Shown piece by piece: positions 34,463-43,522 of a stretch of DNA of 64,000 nucleotides. How positions within the stretch are numbered: the first letter of the stretch is position 1; the number at the start of each line of letters is the position of its first letter. The DNA comes from an uncultured Selenomonas sp. GTDB taxonomy: Bacteria; Bacillota; Negativicutes; Selenomonadales; Selenomonadaceae. Under the pieces are notes generated by a model. It ran no database searches and was not told the origin of the DNA. It saw nothing but the letters and a program-made list of their open reading frames with translations. The stretch is from positions 124,001 to 188,000 of the forward strand of contig CAJPOT010000004.1 in assembly GCA_905372355.1 (NCBI GenBank), in the 5' to 3' direction. The position numbers were made by a program, and so were the translations under genes.

Positions 34463-36193
34463 CTACCTCAAAAAAAGTTCCGCAAGCTTTCCGGCCTCTG
34501 CCGGTACAATGTCATCGGGAACGCTCTGTCCGTTCGTCAGATAGGAGAGCCGCATTTCCTTCCTGCGCAAGATGTTCAGGATGATGCCGAGGCTCTTCGT
34601 TTCATCCGTCTTCGTGAAGATTACCTTGTCTGGCTTGCAGACGGAGAACTTGTCGATGATGTCTTTCGCATCCTCATTCTTCGTCGTGGCACTGAGGACA
34701 AGATACTTCTCAATATTCTGGTTAACGGCAAGAAATTCCTTGAGTTCCGCCATCTGACGACGGTTGTGTTGACTGCGCCCCGCCGTGTCAATGAGAATCA
34801 ACTGCTTCTGACGAAATTTCTGTATGGCTTCCTTGAGTTCATCAGGCGTATAGACGATGGCGATGGGAAGTCCGAGGATATCGGCATACGTCTTGAGCTG
34901 CTCGACCGCCGATATGCGATACGTATCCGCCGTGATGAACGCCGTGCTGATGCCCTTTTCCAAGACGCACTGCGCGGCGATCTTCGCGAGCGTCGTCGTC
35001 TTGCCGACGCCCGTCGGCCCCAAGAGAGCCGCGATCTTTCGCTTGCGGCTTTTGAGTTCAAGTCCATCCGCCATCTGCACGTTGTCGGCGAGATACTTCT
35101 TCAGCCCTTCTAAGGCAAGCGGCGTATCCTTGTCGGCCAGAATGGCTTCAGCGGGAAGCTGCAGTACGACGTCGTCGATGATGTCCGATTCGACCTCTTG
35201 CTGCTTCAACACCTGCTGCAGGGACATCTCGTCCTCGGGCGTCTTCTCCTTGCTGACGACCTGGACGAGCATCGCCTTCATTTGAGCCAGCTCGTTTTGC
35301 AATTCCTCGATGGTTTCGCGCTGGCGCTCTTCCTCACTCTTGGAAGACGGCGACTCGTCTTCTCGCCGTTTTTCCTGTGAAGATGCGGCTGCCTCGTCCT
35401 CCTCACGCTTCCCCCTGCGCGAAGATGACGCCTCCCTTTCCACCTCTACTCCTGCAGTTTCTTTCGCCTCCGCTGCATGCACTTTTCTTCGCTTTGGCTG
35501 TGCAGGCTTCCTGCGCCGCGCCTTGCGTACGGGCGGTTCTTGAGGGGCTTCCCCGGCAGACGGCACGAGCGGTTGAAAGGGAGCTTCCGGCGTCTTTCCC
35601 GAAGGAAACGATGGTACGAACGGCTCAGCCGAAGCATCACCATGCGCGACGGGCGATGCTGCACGCGCCTGCCTCGCAGCCTCAGCAACCGCAGCTTCCG
35701 TGCCTGCCGTTCGGTAGCTTTTGGCCGCGCTCTGCGAAAGCCGAGGCTGCTGCATCGGCTGCTGTGACTCGATCGGCGGAGGCTGCTGCATCGGCTGCTG
35801 TGACTGCATAAGCGGCGGCACAGGAGCGACCGGCGAACCTGCAGGAACTGGGACAGGCGCCTGCTGGGCGGGAGCAACAGGCGCCGCTTGCGTCAGTGCA
35901 GCCGCATGACCTTGCGGCAGCGGCACCGCGCTCTTCGGCTTCGTTTCTCCGCCTGCTGCCTCAGCCTGCAGTTCGGCAAGCGTCGGCAAACGCTCAGACC
36001 GCTTCTTGGGGGGACGCCGCGTCACCTCGTCGAGAGCCGCCGTCACCTCGAAAATCTCTTTTGCACCATAGCCAAGGATGCCGCCCTTCTTTATTTTTTT
36101 TGTATGCAGAATCACCGCGTCGTCGCCGAGCTCATCTTTCACCTGAGCCATGGCATCCTTCATTGTGGCGGCCTGAAACACCTTGATGCGCAA
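34463..36193 (-). CDS. flhF: Flagellar GTPase FlhF (SRP-like)
   Basis: This 576-residue protein has an N-terminal B domain (about 1-60), a long Gln/Pro/Ala/Glu-rich linker (about 75-310) with an internal repeat, and an SRP-type NG GTPase domain: P-loop GPTGVGKTTTLAK near 388, ADTYRISAVEQL, DTAGRSQHN and TKTDET. It places the flagellum and helps insert the first basal-body parts. The start TTG at 36193 directly follows the flhA TAA, with GGTGAG upstream. The linker is longer than in Bacillus FlhF. Confidence 0.93.
   Translation of the reverse strand: MRIKVFQAATMKDAMAQVKDELGDDAVILHTKKIKKGGILGYGAKEIFEVTAALDEVTRRPPKKRSERLPTLAELQAEAAGGETKPKSAVPLPQGHAAALTQAAPVAPAQQAPVPVPAGSPVAPVPPLMQSQQPMQQPPPIESQQPMQQPRLSQSAAKSYRTAGTEAAVAEAARQARAASPVAHGDASAEPFVPSFPSGKTPEAPFQPLVPSAGEAPQEPPVRKARRRKPAQPKRRKVHAAEAKETAGVEVEREASSSRRGKREEDEAAASSQEKRREDESPSSKSEEERQRETIEELQNELAQMKAMLVQVVSKEKTPEDEMSLQQVLKQQEVESDIIDDVVLQLPAEAILADKDTPLALEGLKKYLADNVQMADGLELKSRKRKIAALLGPTGVGKTTTLAKIAAQCVLEKGISTAFITADTYRISAVEQLKTYADILGLPIAIVYTPDELKEAIQKFRQKQLILIDTAGRSQHNRRQMAELKEFLAVNQNIEKYLVLSATTKNEDAKDIIDKFSVCKPDKVIFTKTDETKSLGIILNILRRKEMRLSYLTNGQSVPDDIVPAEAGKLAELFLR
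35743..35805 (-). repeat. 27-base direct repeat inside flhF
   Basis: The same 27 bases occur at 35743-35769 and 35779-35805, 36 bases apart, so the copies are in frame. They encode the twin SQQPMQQP segments of the FlhF linker. Slippage would change linker length by 12 codons without a frameshift. Confidence 0.8.
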
Positions 36194-38266
36194 TTAAATT
36201 CTCACCGTCCCAAGAATCTGAAGTTCAACCGTCTGCTCAATTTCCGCATGCGAGAGTACGACGAGCCCCTGTACGGAACGTTCGACAAGCTGTCGGAAGT
36301 AGGTGCGCACGGCGGGGCTTGTTAGCACGATCGGTTCGTAGCCCATGTTCGTGAGCTTCGGCAATTCCGCATTGAGCGACGCCAAGAGGCGCTGCATCGC
36401 ATCGGGATCGAGGCTGACGTAAGAGCCGTGCTCCGTGCGCTGCACTGCACCGGCGATTTTGTTCTCCAATCCCGGGTCGAGCGTGATGCAAGGCAGCACG
36501 TTGTTCTGCACATACTGCTGCGAGATCTGCCGCGCGAGTGCATGGCGCACATACTCGGTGAGGATGTCCGTATCCTTTGTCGCGCGCCCGTAGTCGGAGA
36601 GTACTTCGAGAATCGTCTCCATGTCGCGTATGGAAACGCGTTCCGCCAGGAGGTTTGCGAGAACCTTCTGCACCTCGCCAACGACGAGAACCTCGGGCAC
36701 AACCTCGTCGACAAGCGCCGGATTCGTCTTTTTCAAGTTGTCGAGGAGGTTCTGCGTCTCTTGACGTCCGAGGATCTCCGCAGCATGCATCTTGATGACT
36801 TCCGTCAGATGCGTCGCGAGCACAGATACGGCATCAACGACCGTATAGCCGTTGAGCTCTGCCTGCTCACGCTGATCTTCGGCAATCCACAGCGCGGGAA
36901 GACCGAAGGCCGGCTCCGTCGTCTCGATGCCCGGTACTTCTTCGAACACCGTACCCGAGTTCATCGCGAGGTAATGATCGAGCATGAGTTCGCCGCGTGC
37001 TGTTTCGATTCCCTTGAGCTTGATGATATAGTTGTTCGGCTTGATCTGTATGTTGTCACGTATGCGAATCGTCGGCACGACGAGTCCGAGTTCCAACGCG
37101 CACTGCCGTCGGATCATGACGATACGTTCCAAAAGATCGCCGCCCTGCCCCGTGTCGACGAGCGGTATGAGACTGTAGCCGATCTCAAGCTCCATCGGAT
37201 CAACCTGCAGCAGATTGACGATGTTCTCAGGCTTCGTGGCGTCCGCCTTCGCCTTCTCCGCCTTCTTCTGCTCGGGCACTTCCTCAACCGCCTTTTCCGA
37301 GCCCTTGAGGCGGCGAGCCGCGATGAAGCACAGGACGGCAAGCGCTCCGAGTGGGATTCCCGGCATGCCCGGAACGATGGCGAGGAACAGCAGCACGCCG
37401 CTGACGATGTAGAAGATGCGGCTGCGGTTGAAGAGCTGCAGCGCCACGTCGAGTCCGAGGTTGCCCTTCGAGGATGCCGAGCGTGTGACGAGTATACCCG
37501 TTGCCGTCGAAATCATCAGCGCCGGAATCTGACTGACGAGACCTTCGCCGACCGTCAGCAGCGTGTAACTCTGCAGAGCCTGCAGCGCCGTCATGTTGCG
37601 CGTCAGCATGCCGATGACGAAACCGCCCGTGATGTTGATGATGATGATGATGATGGCCGCGATGGCATCGCCCTTGACGAACTTCGAGGCGCCGTCCATC
37701 GCGCCGTAGAAATCAGCCTCCTGCTGAATCTTCAAGCGCCTCTTGCTCGCCTCGGCGTCCGTGATGGCGCCCTGGTTCAGATCAGCGTCAATCGCCATCT
37801 GCTTGCCCGGCATCGCATCGAGAGTGAAGCGCGCCGACACCTCTGCGACGCGCTCCGCGCCCTTCGTGATGACGATGAACTGAATGATGATGAGGATTAC
37901 GAAGATGATGAAGCCGACGAGTGCGTTACCGCCGACGACGAAGTTACCGAACGCCATGATGACATCGCCCGCATAGCCGTTCAACAAGATCAGCCTCGTA
38001 GCGGATATGTTGAGCGCCAGCCGAAAGAGCGTCGTCACAAGGAGCAGCGATGGAAAGACCGAAAAATCAAGAGCCTCCACATTGTAGATCGTCACCATGA
38101 CGATGACAAGCGCCAGCGTGATATTCACGCAGATCAACAAATCAAGAAGAGCCGTCGGCAACGGGATGATCATCATGACGACGATCGTGACGATTGCCAC
38201 AGCTATGAAGATGTCGCTGTATTTCGTTATGAAGCCATTGGAAAGCGTCGGATTTTCTGTCGCCAT
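36194..38266 (-). CDS. flhA: Flagellar export gate protein FlhA
   Basis: This 690-residue core of the flagellar type III export gate has about eight membrane helices (about 15-320) and a cytoplasmic domain (about 350-690) that forms the nonameric ring docking chaperones and substrates. The FHIPEP-family signature (RFTLDAMPGKQMAIDADLN) is present around residue 145. It starts 36 bases after flhB, and flhF begins directly at its stop. Confidence 0.96.
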   Translation of the reverse strand: MATENPTLSNGFITKYSDIFIAVAIVTIVVMMIIPLPTALLDLLICVNITLALVIVMVTIYNVEALDFSVFPSLLLVTTLFRLALNISATRLILLNGYAGDVIMAFGNFVVGGNALVGFIIFVILIIIQFIVITKGAERVAEVSARFTLDAMPGKQMAIDADLNQGAITDAEASKRRLKIQQEADFYGAMDGASKFVKGDAIAAIIIIIINITGGFVIGMLTRNMTALQALQSYTLLTVGEGLVSQIPALMISTATGILVTRSASSKGNLGLDVALQLFNRSRIFYIVSGVLLFLAIVPGMPGIPLGALAVLCFIAARRLKGSEKAVEEVPEQKKAEKAKADATKPENIVNLLQVDPMELEIGYSLIPLVDTGQGGDLLERIVMIRRQCALELGLVVPTIRIRDNIQIKPNNYIIKLKGIETARGELMLDHYLAMNSGTVFEEVPGIETTEPAFGLPALWIAEDQREQAELNGYTVVDAVSVLATHLTEVIKMHAAEILGRQETQNLLDNLKKTNPALVDEVVPEVLVVGEVQKVLANLLAERVSIRDMETILEVLSDYGRATKDTDILTEYVRHALARQISQQYVQNNVLPCITLDPGLENKIAGAVQRTEHGSYVSLDPDAMQRLLASLNAELPKLTNMGYEPIVLTSPAVRTYFRQLVERSVQGLVVLSHAEIEQTVELQILGTVRI

Positions 38267-38302
38267 GCTGTTCTTGCTCCTCTATCCCTGGGAAACTTCT
38301 CC

Positions 38303-39385
38303 TCAAGCAAATTTTTTCTTTTTCAATCGGTAGACGTAAGCGAGCACCTCTGCAACCGCTTGGTAAAGTTCGGGCGGCACGATGCCTCCGACCTCCACCG
38401 CCGCATAGAGCGCCCGCGCCAGAGGCTTGTTTTCCACGATCGTCACGCGGTGTTCTCTCGCGATATCCTTGATCTTCTGCGCGACGAGATCCTGCCCTTT
38501 GGCAACGACTTCCGGCGCCTTCATGCCCGCCTTGTACTTCAAGGCGACGGCGTAATGCGTCGGGTTCGTCACGATGACGTCGGCTTCCGGCACTTCCTTC
38601 ATCATGCGATTCATCGCCATCTGCTGCTGCTTCTGGCGGATCTTGCCCTTGATCTGTGGATCGCCTTCCGTCTGCTTGAACTCTTCCTTGATGTCCTGCT
38701 TGCTCATCTTGAGATCCTGCGTCGTCTGCCATTTCTGATAGGCAAAATCCGCTGCCGCCATGACGAAGTAGACGATGATGATCTGAAATACGAGTGAGAA
38801 AATGATGTCGCCCATACGCGCCATGCTGCTCTTGAGATCGAGATAGATAAACTCCGGCATATACATGATCTCTCCGGACAAGTAGACGTAGAGAAACGCG
38901 CCGATGATCGCGATCTTCAAGAGGGACTTCAGCAGTTCCACGAGCGAGCGCTTCGAGAAGATGCGTCCGAATCCCGTGATGGGATTGAGCTTGTCCAGTT
39001 TGAAAGAAAGCGGCTCCGTCGTGAACATGAAACCGACTTGGTAGAAATTGATAGCCAGTCCCATGACGAGAATGGCGATCATCACAGGAAACGCCGTCTT
39101 CGCCAGAACGATCATCCCATCGATGATGAGGCGCATGACCGTTTCCGCATCGATCGTCTGGTTCATGTTTGCATAGATATGAATCGTGTACGTCTCGATT
39201 TCTGTTAAAATCGTGCTGCCGAGCGCGCGCATCACGAAGAATCCCGCCAAGAGCACGAAGGCGCCGCTGAGCTCCTGGCTTCTCGCGACCTGCCCTTTCT
39301 GCCGCGCATCATTGCGCCGTTTCGCCGTAGGCTCTTCCGTCTTCTCTCCGGCAAAGAGCTGAAGGTCGAAGACGAACTCGGTCAT
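38303..39385 (-). CDS. flhB: Flagellar export switch protein FlhB
   Basis: This 360-residue protein has four membrane helices and a C-terminal cytoplasmic domain with the self-cleavage motif NPTH (in VTNPTHYAVALKY) that switches export from hook to filament proteins. I took ATG 39385 (MTEFVFDLQLF), 4 bases after the fliR stop, since the family starts with this sequence; the longer frame would overlap fliR by over 170 bases. No good ribosome site is seen, so coupling to fliR translation is likely. Confidence 0.95.
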   Translation of the reverse strand: MTEFVFDLQLFAGEKTEEPTAKRRNDARQKGQVARSQELSGAFVLLAGFFVMRALGSTILTEIETYTIHIYANMNQTIDAETVMRLIIDGMIVLAKTAFPVMIAILVMGLAINFYQVGFMFTTEPLSFKLDKLNPITGFGRIFSKRSLVELLKSLLKIAIIGAFLYVYLSGEIMYMPEFIYLDLKSSMARMGDIIFSLVFQIIIVYFVMAAADFAYQKWQTTQDLKMSKQDIKEEFKQTEGDPQIKGKIRQKQQQMAMNRMMKEVPEADVIVTNPTHYAVALKYKAGMKAPEVVAKGQDLVAQKIKDIAREHRVTIVENKPLARALYAAVEVGGIVPPELYQAVAEVLAYVYRLKKKKFA

Positions 39386-39389
39386 TTCG

Positions 39390-40172
39390 CTATTGTATTG
39401 CATGGAGGGCGGTAGTGATCTGCGCATACGTTTCATTGAACAACACATCCAGAAACAAGACGTAGAACGGCATGAGGATCGAGAGAACGAACATGCCGAT
39501 GACAATTTGAAGTGGCAGGCCGACGACAAAGATGTTGAGCTGCGGCATCGTGCGCGCCAAGATACCAAGACCGACGTTCGTCAAGAGTATGGAGAACGTC
39601 ACGGGCATCGCCAGCTTCATGCCCGTAACGAAAACGCCGTTGACCAGATTGACAGCAAACCCCGCAAGGTTCGACGAAGGAGAAAGCCCCATCATCGGCA
39701 CGGATTGAAAGCTCTCAAACAGCGCCGCAATGAGCATATGATGTCCATTGACGACGAGAAAGACGATGATCGCCAAATTATAAAGAAAACTTCCGATAAG
39801 CGGAATTTGCTGACCGGAAGTCGGGTCCATCACATTGACCATTGCGAATCCAACCTGCATATCCATGACCTTGCCGGCGAAATGAATGGCCGAAAAAGTC
39901 ACATATGCCACAAAGCCGATCAACCAGCCAACAAAGAGTTCTCCTGCTGCTGCCGCCGCATAAAGGAAGACATTGTCCGGCGCCGACACAGGGCCGTAGC
40001 TGTCCACGATGGGGAACAGCACGAAGGAAAACGCAACAGCAGTCCCCACACGAATATGCGCGGGGATATTCAGACTGCCAAAAAAAGGCGCGATGACGAA
40101 AATTCCCGTAACGCGCGTCAGAACGAGCAGATAAGCTGCCGCATGACCCTGGAGCAGGGTGTAAAAATCCAC
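39390..40172 (-). CDS. fliR: Flagellar export gate protein FliR
   Basis: This 260-residue membrane protein forms the FliPQR export channel with FliP and FliQ. The N-terminal LVLTRVTGIFVIAPFFGS is family-typical. The start codon is GTG (40172) with GAGGGGAG upstream. Between fliQ (16 bases) and flhB. Confidence 0.95.
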   Translation of the reverse strand: MDFYTLLQGHAAAYLLVLTRVTGIFVIAPFFGSLNIPAHIRVGTAVAFSFVLFPIVDSYGPVSAPDNVFLYAAAAAGELFVGWLIGFVAYVTFSAIHFAGKVMDMQVGFAMVNVMDPTSGQQIPLIGSFLYNLAIIVFLVVNGHHMLIAALFESFQSVPMMGLSPSSNLAGFAVNLVNGVFVTGMKLAMPVTFSILLTNVGLGILARTMPQLNIFVVGLPLQIVIGMFVLSILMPFYVLFLDVLFNETYAQITTALHAIQ

Positions 40173-40188
40173 GGCGCATCTCCCCTCG

Positions 40189-40458
40189 TTATCCGATATA
40201 GAGCGGCAAGTTCACGAAAATATTCGTGAAGTATTCCACGAGGATGCTGAGCATCCACGGCCCAAAAATCAAGATGGCGACAAACACCGCAATGATCTTC
40301 GGAATAAAAGCAAGCGTAGCCTCCTGAATGGACGTGGTCGCTTGAAAGACGCTCACAAGGAGTCCAACAGCAAGACCGAGGCCAAGCATGGGGGCGGACA
40401 CCAAGAGCACGATCCAAAGGGCGTTCTGCCCGATCTGTATGATGAGATCGCTGGACAT
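40189..40458 (-). CDS. fliQ: Flagellar export gate protein FliQ
   Basis: This 89-residue protein with two membrane helices fits the usual FliQ length. The LGLAVGLLVSVFQATTSIQEATL segment is typical in content. It has a GGAGGG ribosome site and lies 11 bases after fliP. Several copies build the helical export channel. Confidence 0.95.
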   Translation of the reverse strand: MSSDLIIQIGQNALWIVLLVSAPMLGLGLAVGLLVSVFQATTSIQEATLAFIPKIIAVFVAILIFGPWMLSILVEYFTNIFVNLPLYIG

Positions 40459-40469
40459 CCGCGTCCCTC

Positions 40470-41228
40470 CTACCTAAAGCTCATGATGAGCGACTTAATC
40501 AGAAGATGCCAGCCGTCGACCATGACAAAGAGCAGGATCTTGAACGGCAGGGAAATCATGACAGGCGGCAACATCATCATGCCCATTGACATCAAGGTGC
40601 TCGCCACGATCATGTCGATCACGATGAACGGGATGTAGATCATGAAGCCGATCTGAAACGCTGTCTTGAGTTCGCTGATGACGAAGGCCGGTATCAAGGT
40701 CGCCGTCGAGACGTCCGCCTGCGACTGAGGCCGCTCGGCATCGGAAAGATTGACGAAAAGCGCCAAATCCGACTCACGCGTCTGGCGGAACATGAACTCC
40801 CTGAGAGGCGCAAGCGTGTTGTCAATCGCCTGCTCCTGTGTGATCTGCCCTGCAAGGTACGGCTGAATTCCCTGCTGATTCGCCTCGCTCCAATACGGCT
40901 GCATGATGTAGAACGTCAGAAAGAGCGACAGGGCAAGCACCACCTGATTCGGCGGCACATTCTGCGTCGACATGGCGTTCCTCAAAAAGCCGATGACGAC
41001 AACGATGCGCACGAACGAGGTCGTCATGACCAAGATCGACGGCACAAGCGAAAGGATCGTCAGAAGCGCCAGAACCTGCAGGGAGGCCGCGACGTCCTGC
41101 GGACCCGCCGCCTCGCCGACACTGACGCTGAAACTTGGAATCAGAGGCGCCGCAAGAGCTTCCTGTGCAATGAGCAGCAAGGAAAAGAAAAGGAAGCTTC
41201 CCAGCAAAATCGGCCGCTTCTCCATCAA
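40470..41228 (-). CDS. fliP: Flagellar export gate protein FliP
   Basis: This 252-residue protein has a cleavable signal peptide (about 1-26, ending ALA) and four later helices. The motif MTSFVRIVVVIGFLRNAM and MGMMMLPPVMISLPFKI are family marks. It forms the pentameric heart of the FliPQR channel. Follows fliO by 15 bases. Confidence 0.95.
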   Translation of the reverse strand: MMEKRPILLGSFLFFSLLLIAQEALAAPLIPSFSVSVGEAAGPQDVAASLQVLALLTILSLVPSILVMTTSFVRIVVVIGFLRNAMSTQNVPPNQVVLALSLFLTFYIMQPYWSEANQQGIQPYLAGQITQEQAIDNTLAPLREFMFRQTRESDLALFVNLSDAERPQSQADVSTATLIPAFVISELKTAFQIGFMIYIPFIVIDMIVASTLMSMGMMMLPPVMISLPFKILLFVMVDGWHLLIKSLIMSFR

Positions 41229-41243
41229 CGCTTCACAACTCCT

Positions 41244-41798
41244 CTACTTCCGAAATACGTCATTCTTGAATATCGTCGGGATTCTTTCGGCCAGCTTGTC
41301 AAGAGAGCCAAACTGCCGCTCAAACCCCGCTGTGCTGGGAAACGGCGTTGGCGACGCCTCCATGCTCTTCTTCAAGATTGCCTCCGCCTCCGCCGCATCC
41401 TCAACCTCTCCCAAGAGAGTGATCGTATGTTCCGTCACGCCGAGTAGCAAAATTCTGCCCGCCAACTCAACGACACAAGCAGAGCGGCCAGGGCCAAGTG
41501 GAAGATTTTCCAGCAAGCGCCCGCCGCCACCTGACATCGCACGCCCGAAACGTCCACCCAAGATCTTGGAAACGTAATAGGCAAGACCAGCCACGAAGAG
41601 AAACACGACAACGAGGCTCGCGACATAGGCGATGGTAGACCACCATGAAACACCTGGTGTACCGTTCGGCGCCGGATCCTGGTTTTCATAGCCCGAAAGA
41701 TATCCTCCGCCGTCTGCGGCCAAGCCGACGGATGGAAGGACAAGGGTAAAGAAAACCCACAGGAGGAGGCAAAGGAAGTACCCCTTTCTTCCCAGCAT
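41244..41798 (-). CDS. fliO: Flagellar biosynthesis protein FliO
   Basis: This 184-residue protein has an N-terminal signal peptide (about 1-28), a short external segment rich in Pro, Gly and Asn, one membrane helix (about 55-75) and a small cytoplasmic beta domain (LLENLPLGPGRSACVVELAGRI in part). FliO assists FliP assembly. Its ATG overlaps the cheY stop (TGATG). The long external segment is like Bacillus FliO (FliZ). Confidence 0.9.
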   Translation of the reverse strand: MLGRKGYFLCLLLWVFFTLVLPSVGLAADGGGYLSGYENQDPAPNGTPGVSWWSTIAYVASLVVVFLFVAGLAYYVSKILGGRFGRAMSGGGGRLLENLPLGPGRSACVVELAGRILLLGVTEHTITLLGEVEDAAEAEAILKKSMEASPTPFPSTAGFERQFGSLDKLAERIPTIFKNDVFRK

Positions 41799-42160
41799 CA
41801 GCCAAGCGCTTTACGCACGGCCTCAAGGACGCGATCCGCTTGGAACGGCTTGACGATGAAATCGCGTGCGCCCGCTTGGATCGCCTCGATGACCATCGCC
41901 TGCTGGCCCATAGCGCTGCACATGACAACTTTCGCATTCGGGTCAACCTTCTTGATTTCCTTGACCGCACTGATGCCATCCATCTCAGGCATCGTAATGT
42001 CCATCGTCACGAGATCGGGTTTGAGCTCCTGATACTTCTCCAAAGCCTTCATACCATTTTCCGCTTCACCAACGATCTCATAGCCGTTTTTGGACAAGAT
42101 GTCCTTGACCATCATTCGCATGAATGCCGCATCATCCACCACTAAAACTCTGCTTGCCAT
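41798..42160 (-). CDS. cheY: Chemotaxis response regulator CheY
   Basis: This 120-residue single-domain receiver has acidic pocket Asp9-Asp10, phospho-accepting Asp54 (TMDITMPEMDG), Ser82 and Lys104 (VKPFQ). CheY-P binds FliM/FliY at the switch. It sits between fliY and fliO as in Bacillus. AGGAGAG precedes the ATG. The 177-base gap upstream holds a promoter-like pair (42296-42324) and a hairpin (42231-42269), so cheY may have an extra internal transcript. Confidence 0.95.
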   Translation of the reverse strand: MASRVLVVDDAAFMRMMVKDILSKNGYEIVGEAENGMKALEKYQELKPDLVTMDITMPEMDGISAVKEIKKVDPNAKVVMCSAMGQQAMVIEAIQAGARDFIVKPFQADRVLEAVRKALG

Positions 42161-42230
42161 AAATATCTCTCCTCATCTGATCTATATGCCTGTTTTCCAC
42201 GCGCAGATGCCGTTCATGCACATCCGCGTT

Positions 42231-42269
42231 GGACTGCACAAGAGCCGCCCGCGGCTTTTGGCGCAGTCT
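42231..42269 (-). promoter_or_regulatory. Hairpin in the leader upstream of cheY
   Basis: GCCGC/GCGGC (42244-42248 with 42251-42255) is nested in an outer GACTGC/GCAGTC pairing. No T-tract follows on the minus strand, so it is more likely an mRNA-stability or processing structure than a terminator. Confidence 0.4.
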
Positions 42270-42295
42270 GCGATGCAAATCACATCGTATATCCT

Positions 42296-42324
42296 ATTGT
42301 ATATGAATCACCCGAAAATGTCCA
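42296..42324 (-). promoter_or_regulatory. Candidate internal promoter for cheY
   Basis: TGGACA (42324-42319), a 17-base spacer and TACAAT (42301-42296) on the minus strand, in the largest gap of this part of the operon. Confidence 0.45.
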
Positions 42325-42337
42325 GTGAGGGACACGC

Positions 42338-43522
42338 TTATTGCAGTTGCTGCGCCCTTTCCGCCGGACTTACGATGTCGGTGATGCGCACGCCGAAGTT
42401 TTCGTCAATAACGACGACTTCGCCCTTTGCTAAGAACTTACCGTTGACCATGATGTCAACCGGTTCGCCTGCGAGCTTATCAAGCTCGACAATGGAGCCG
42501 TTCGTAAGTTCCAGAATATCCTTGATTGTCTTTCTCGTGCGTCCTAGCTCCACGGTTACCTGAAGCGGCACATCGAGAATCAAGCCGATATTCGCATCAT
42601 TCACTTGCACGGGAGCTGTCGAAAGCGGTGCAAACATCGCAGGCTGTACGGGCACATTCGACGCCACATGCGGCGTCGGTGGCGCACCGTAGGCCGGAGC
42701 GGCGCCCGTCATCGGCGCTGCCGGCGGCGGAGCCGCTGCTGCCGACGTTGGCGTGGGTGCTGCCGGTGCCGGTGTTGGTGCTGGCATTGGCTCTTCCTCC
42801 TCTGCTTCGTTGTTCAACAAATATCCCACCATTTCCTTCGCGACAGGAATCGGCAGAATCTGCATGATCTCGCTGTCGATCAACCCGTCGACTTCCATGC
42901 GAAAGGAAATCTTCGCGATCGGGTCTTCTGCCGAAACAATTTCCGTGACCTTGTCCTGCGATCCGAGATCGATCATGTTGACCTTCGGCGGCGAGATATC
43001 AATCTTCTTGTTGAACATCGTCGACAACGATGTGGCGACCGACCCCATCATCTGGTTCATCGATTCGCCGACGGCGCTCATGTGGATCTCGTTGAGTTCC
43101 TGCGTCGGGTTCGTGCCGTCGCCGCCCATCATGAGATCGGCAATGATCGAAGCGTCCTGCGCCTGGATCGCGAGCACGTTGTTTCCGTCGATGCCGACCG
43201 TATAGCCGACCTCCACGATGAGGTAAGGCATCGGGTACTGGTCTTTGATCGAGGCCAGCGTATCCACCGACACTGTTGGTGTCGTGATCGAAACCTTGTG
43301 TCCTAAGAGAACCGAGAGCGTCGTCGCCGCGCTCCCCATGGAAATGTTGCCTATTTCTCCGAGCGCGTCGCGCTCCATATCCGTCAGAGCATCCCCTTCT
43401 TGAGATGGAGAACCTTCCGCGGGCGCCGGGTTATCCGCCGGGGCATCGGCTGCTGCCGTGCTGTCGCCGCCGCCGTTTAATAACGCATCAATTTCCTCTT
43501 GCGAAATTAAATCATCACTCAT
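42338..43522 (-). CDS. fliY: Flagellar switch protein and CheY-P phosphatase FliY
   Basis: This 394-residue protein has an N-terminal FliM-like CheY-binding peptide (LISQEEIDALLNGG), a CheC-type phosphatase domain with two Glu/Asn helices (EIGNISMGSAATTLS near 60 and VGESMNQMMGSVATSL near 155), a Pro/Ala linker (about 245-305) and a C-terminal FliN domain (about 320-390). It builds the C-ring with FliM and FliG. ATG 43522 overlaps the end of fliM by 8 bases. Confidence 0.95.
   Translation of the reverse strand: MSDDLISQEEIDALLNGGGDSTAAADAPADNPAPAEGSPSQEGDALTDMERDALGEIGNISMGSAATTLSVLLGHKVSITTPTVSVDTLASIKDQYPMPYLIVEVGYTVGIDGNNVLAIQAQDASIIADLMMGGDGTNPTQELNEIHMSAVGESMNQMMGSVATSLSTMFNKKIDISPPKVNMIDLGSQDKVTEIVSAEDPIAKISFRMEVDGLIDSEIMQILPIPVAKEMVGYLLNNEAEEEEPMPAPTPAPAAPTPTSAAAAPPPAAPMTGAAPAYGAPPTPHVASNVPVQPAMFAPLSTAPVQVNDANIGLILDVPLQVTVELGRTRKTIKDILELTNGSIVELDKLAGEPVDIMVNGKFLAKGEVVVIDENFGVRITDIVSPAERAQQLQ

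Noticed and set aside
36428..38797. 789-codon open frame on the plus strand opposite flhA and flhB
   Set aside because: It is the antisense shadow of GC-rich coding DNA: highly charged, His/Arg/Asp-rich, no domain, no ribosome site, and it crosses two conserved genes.
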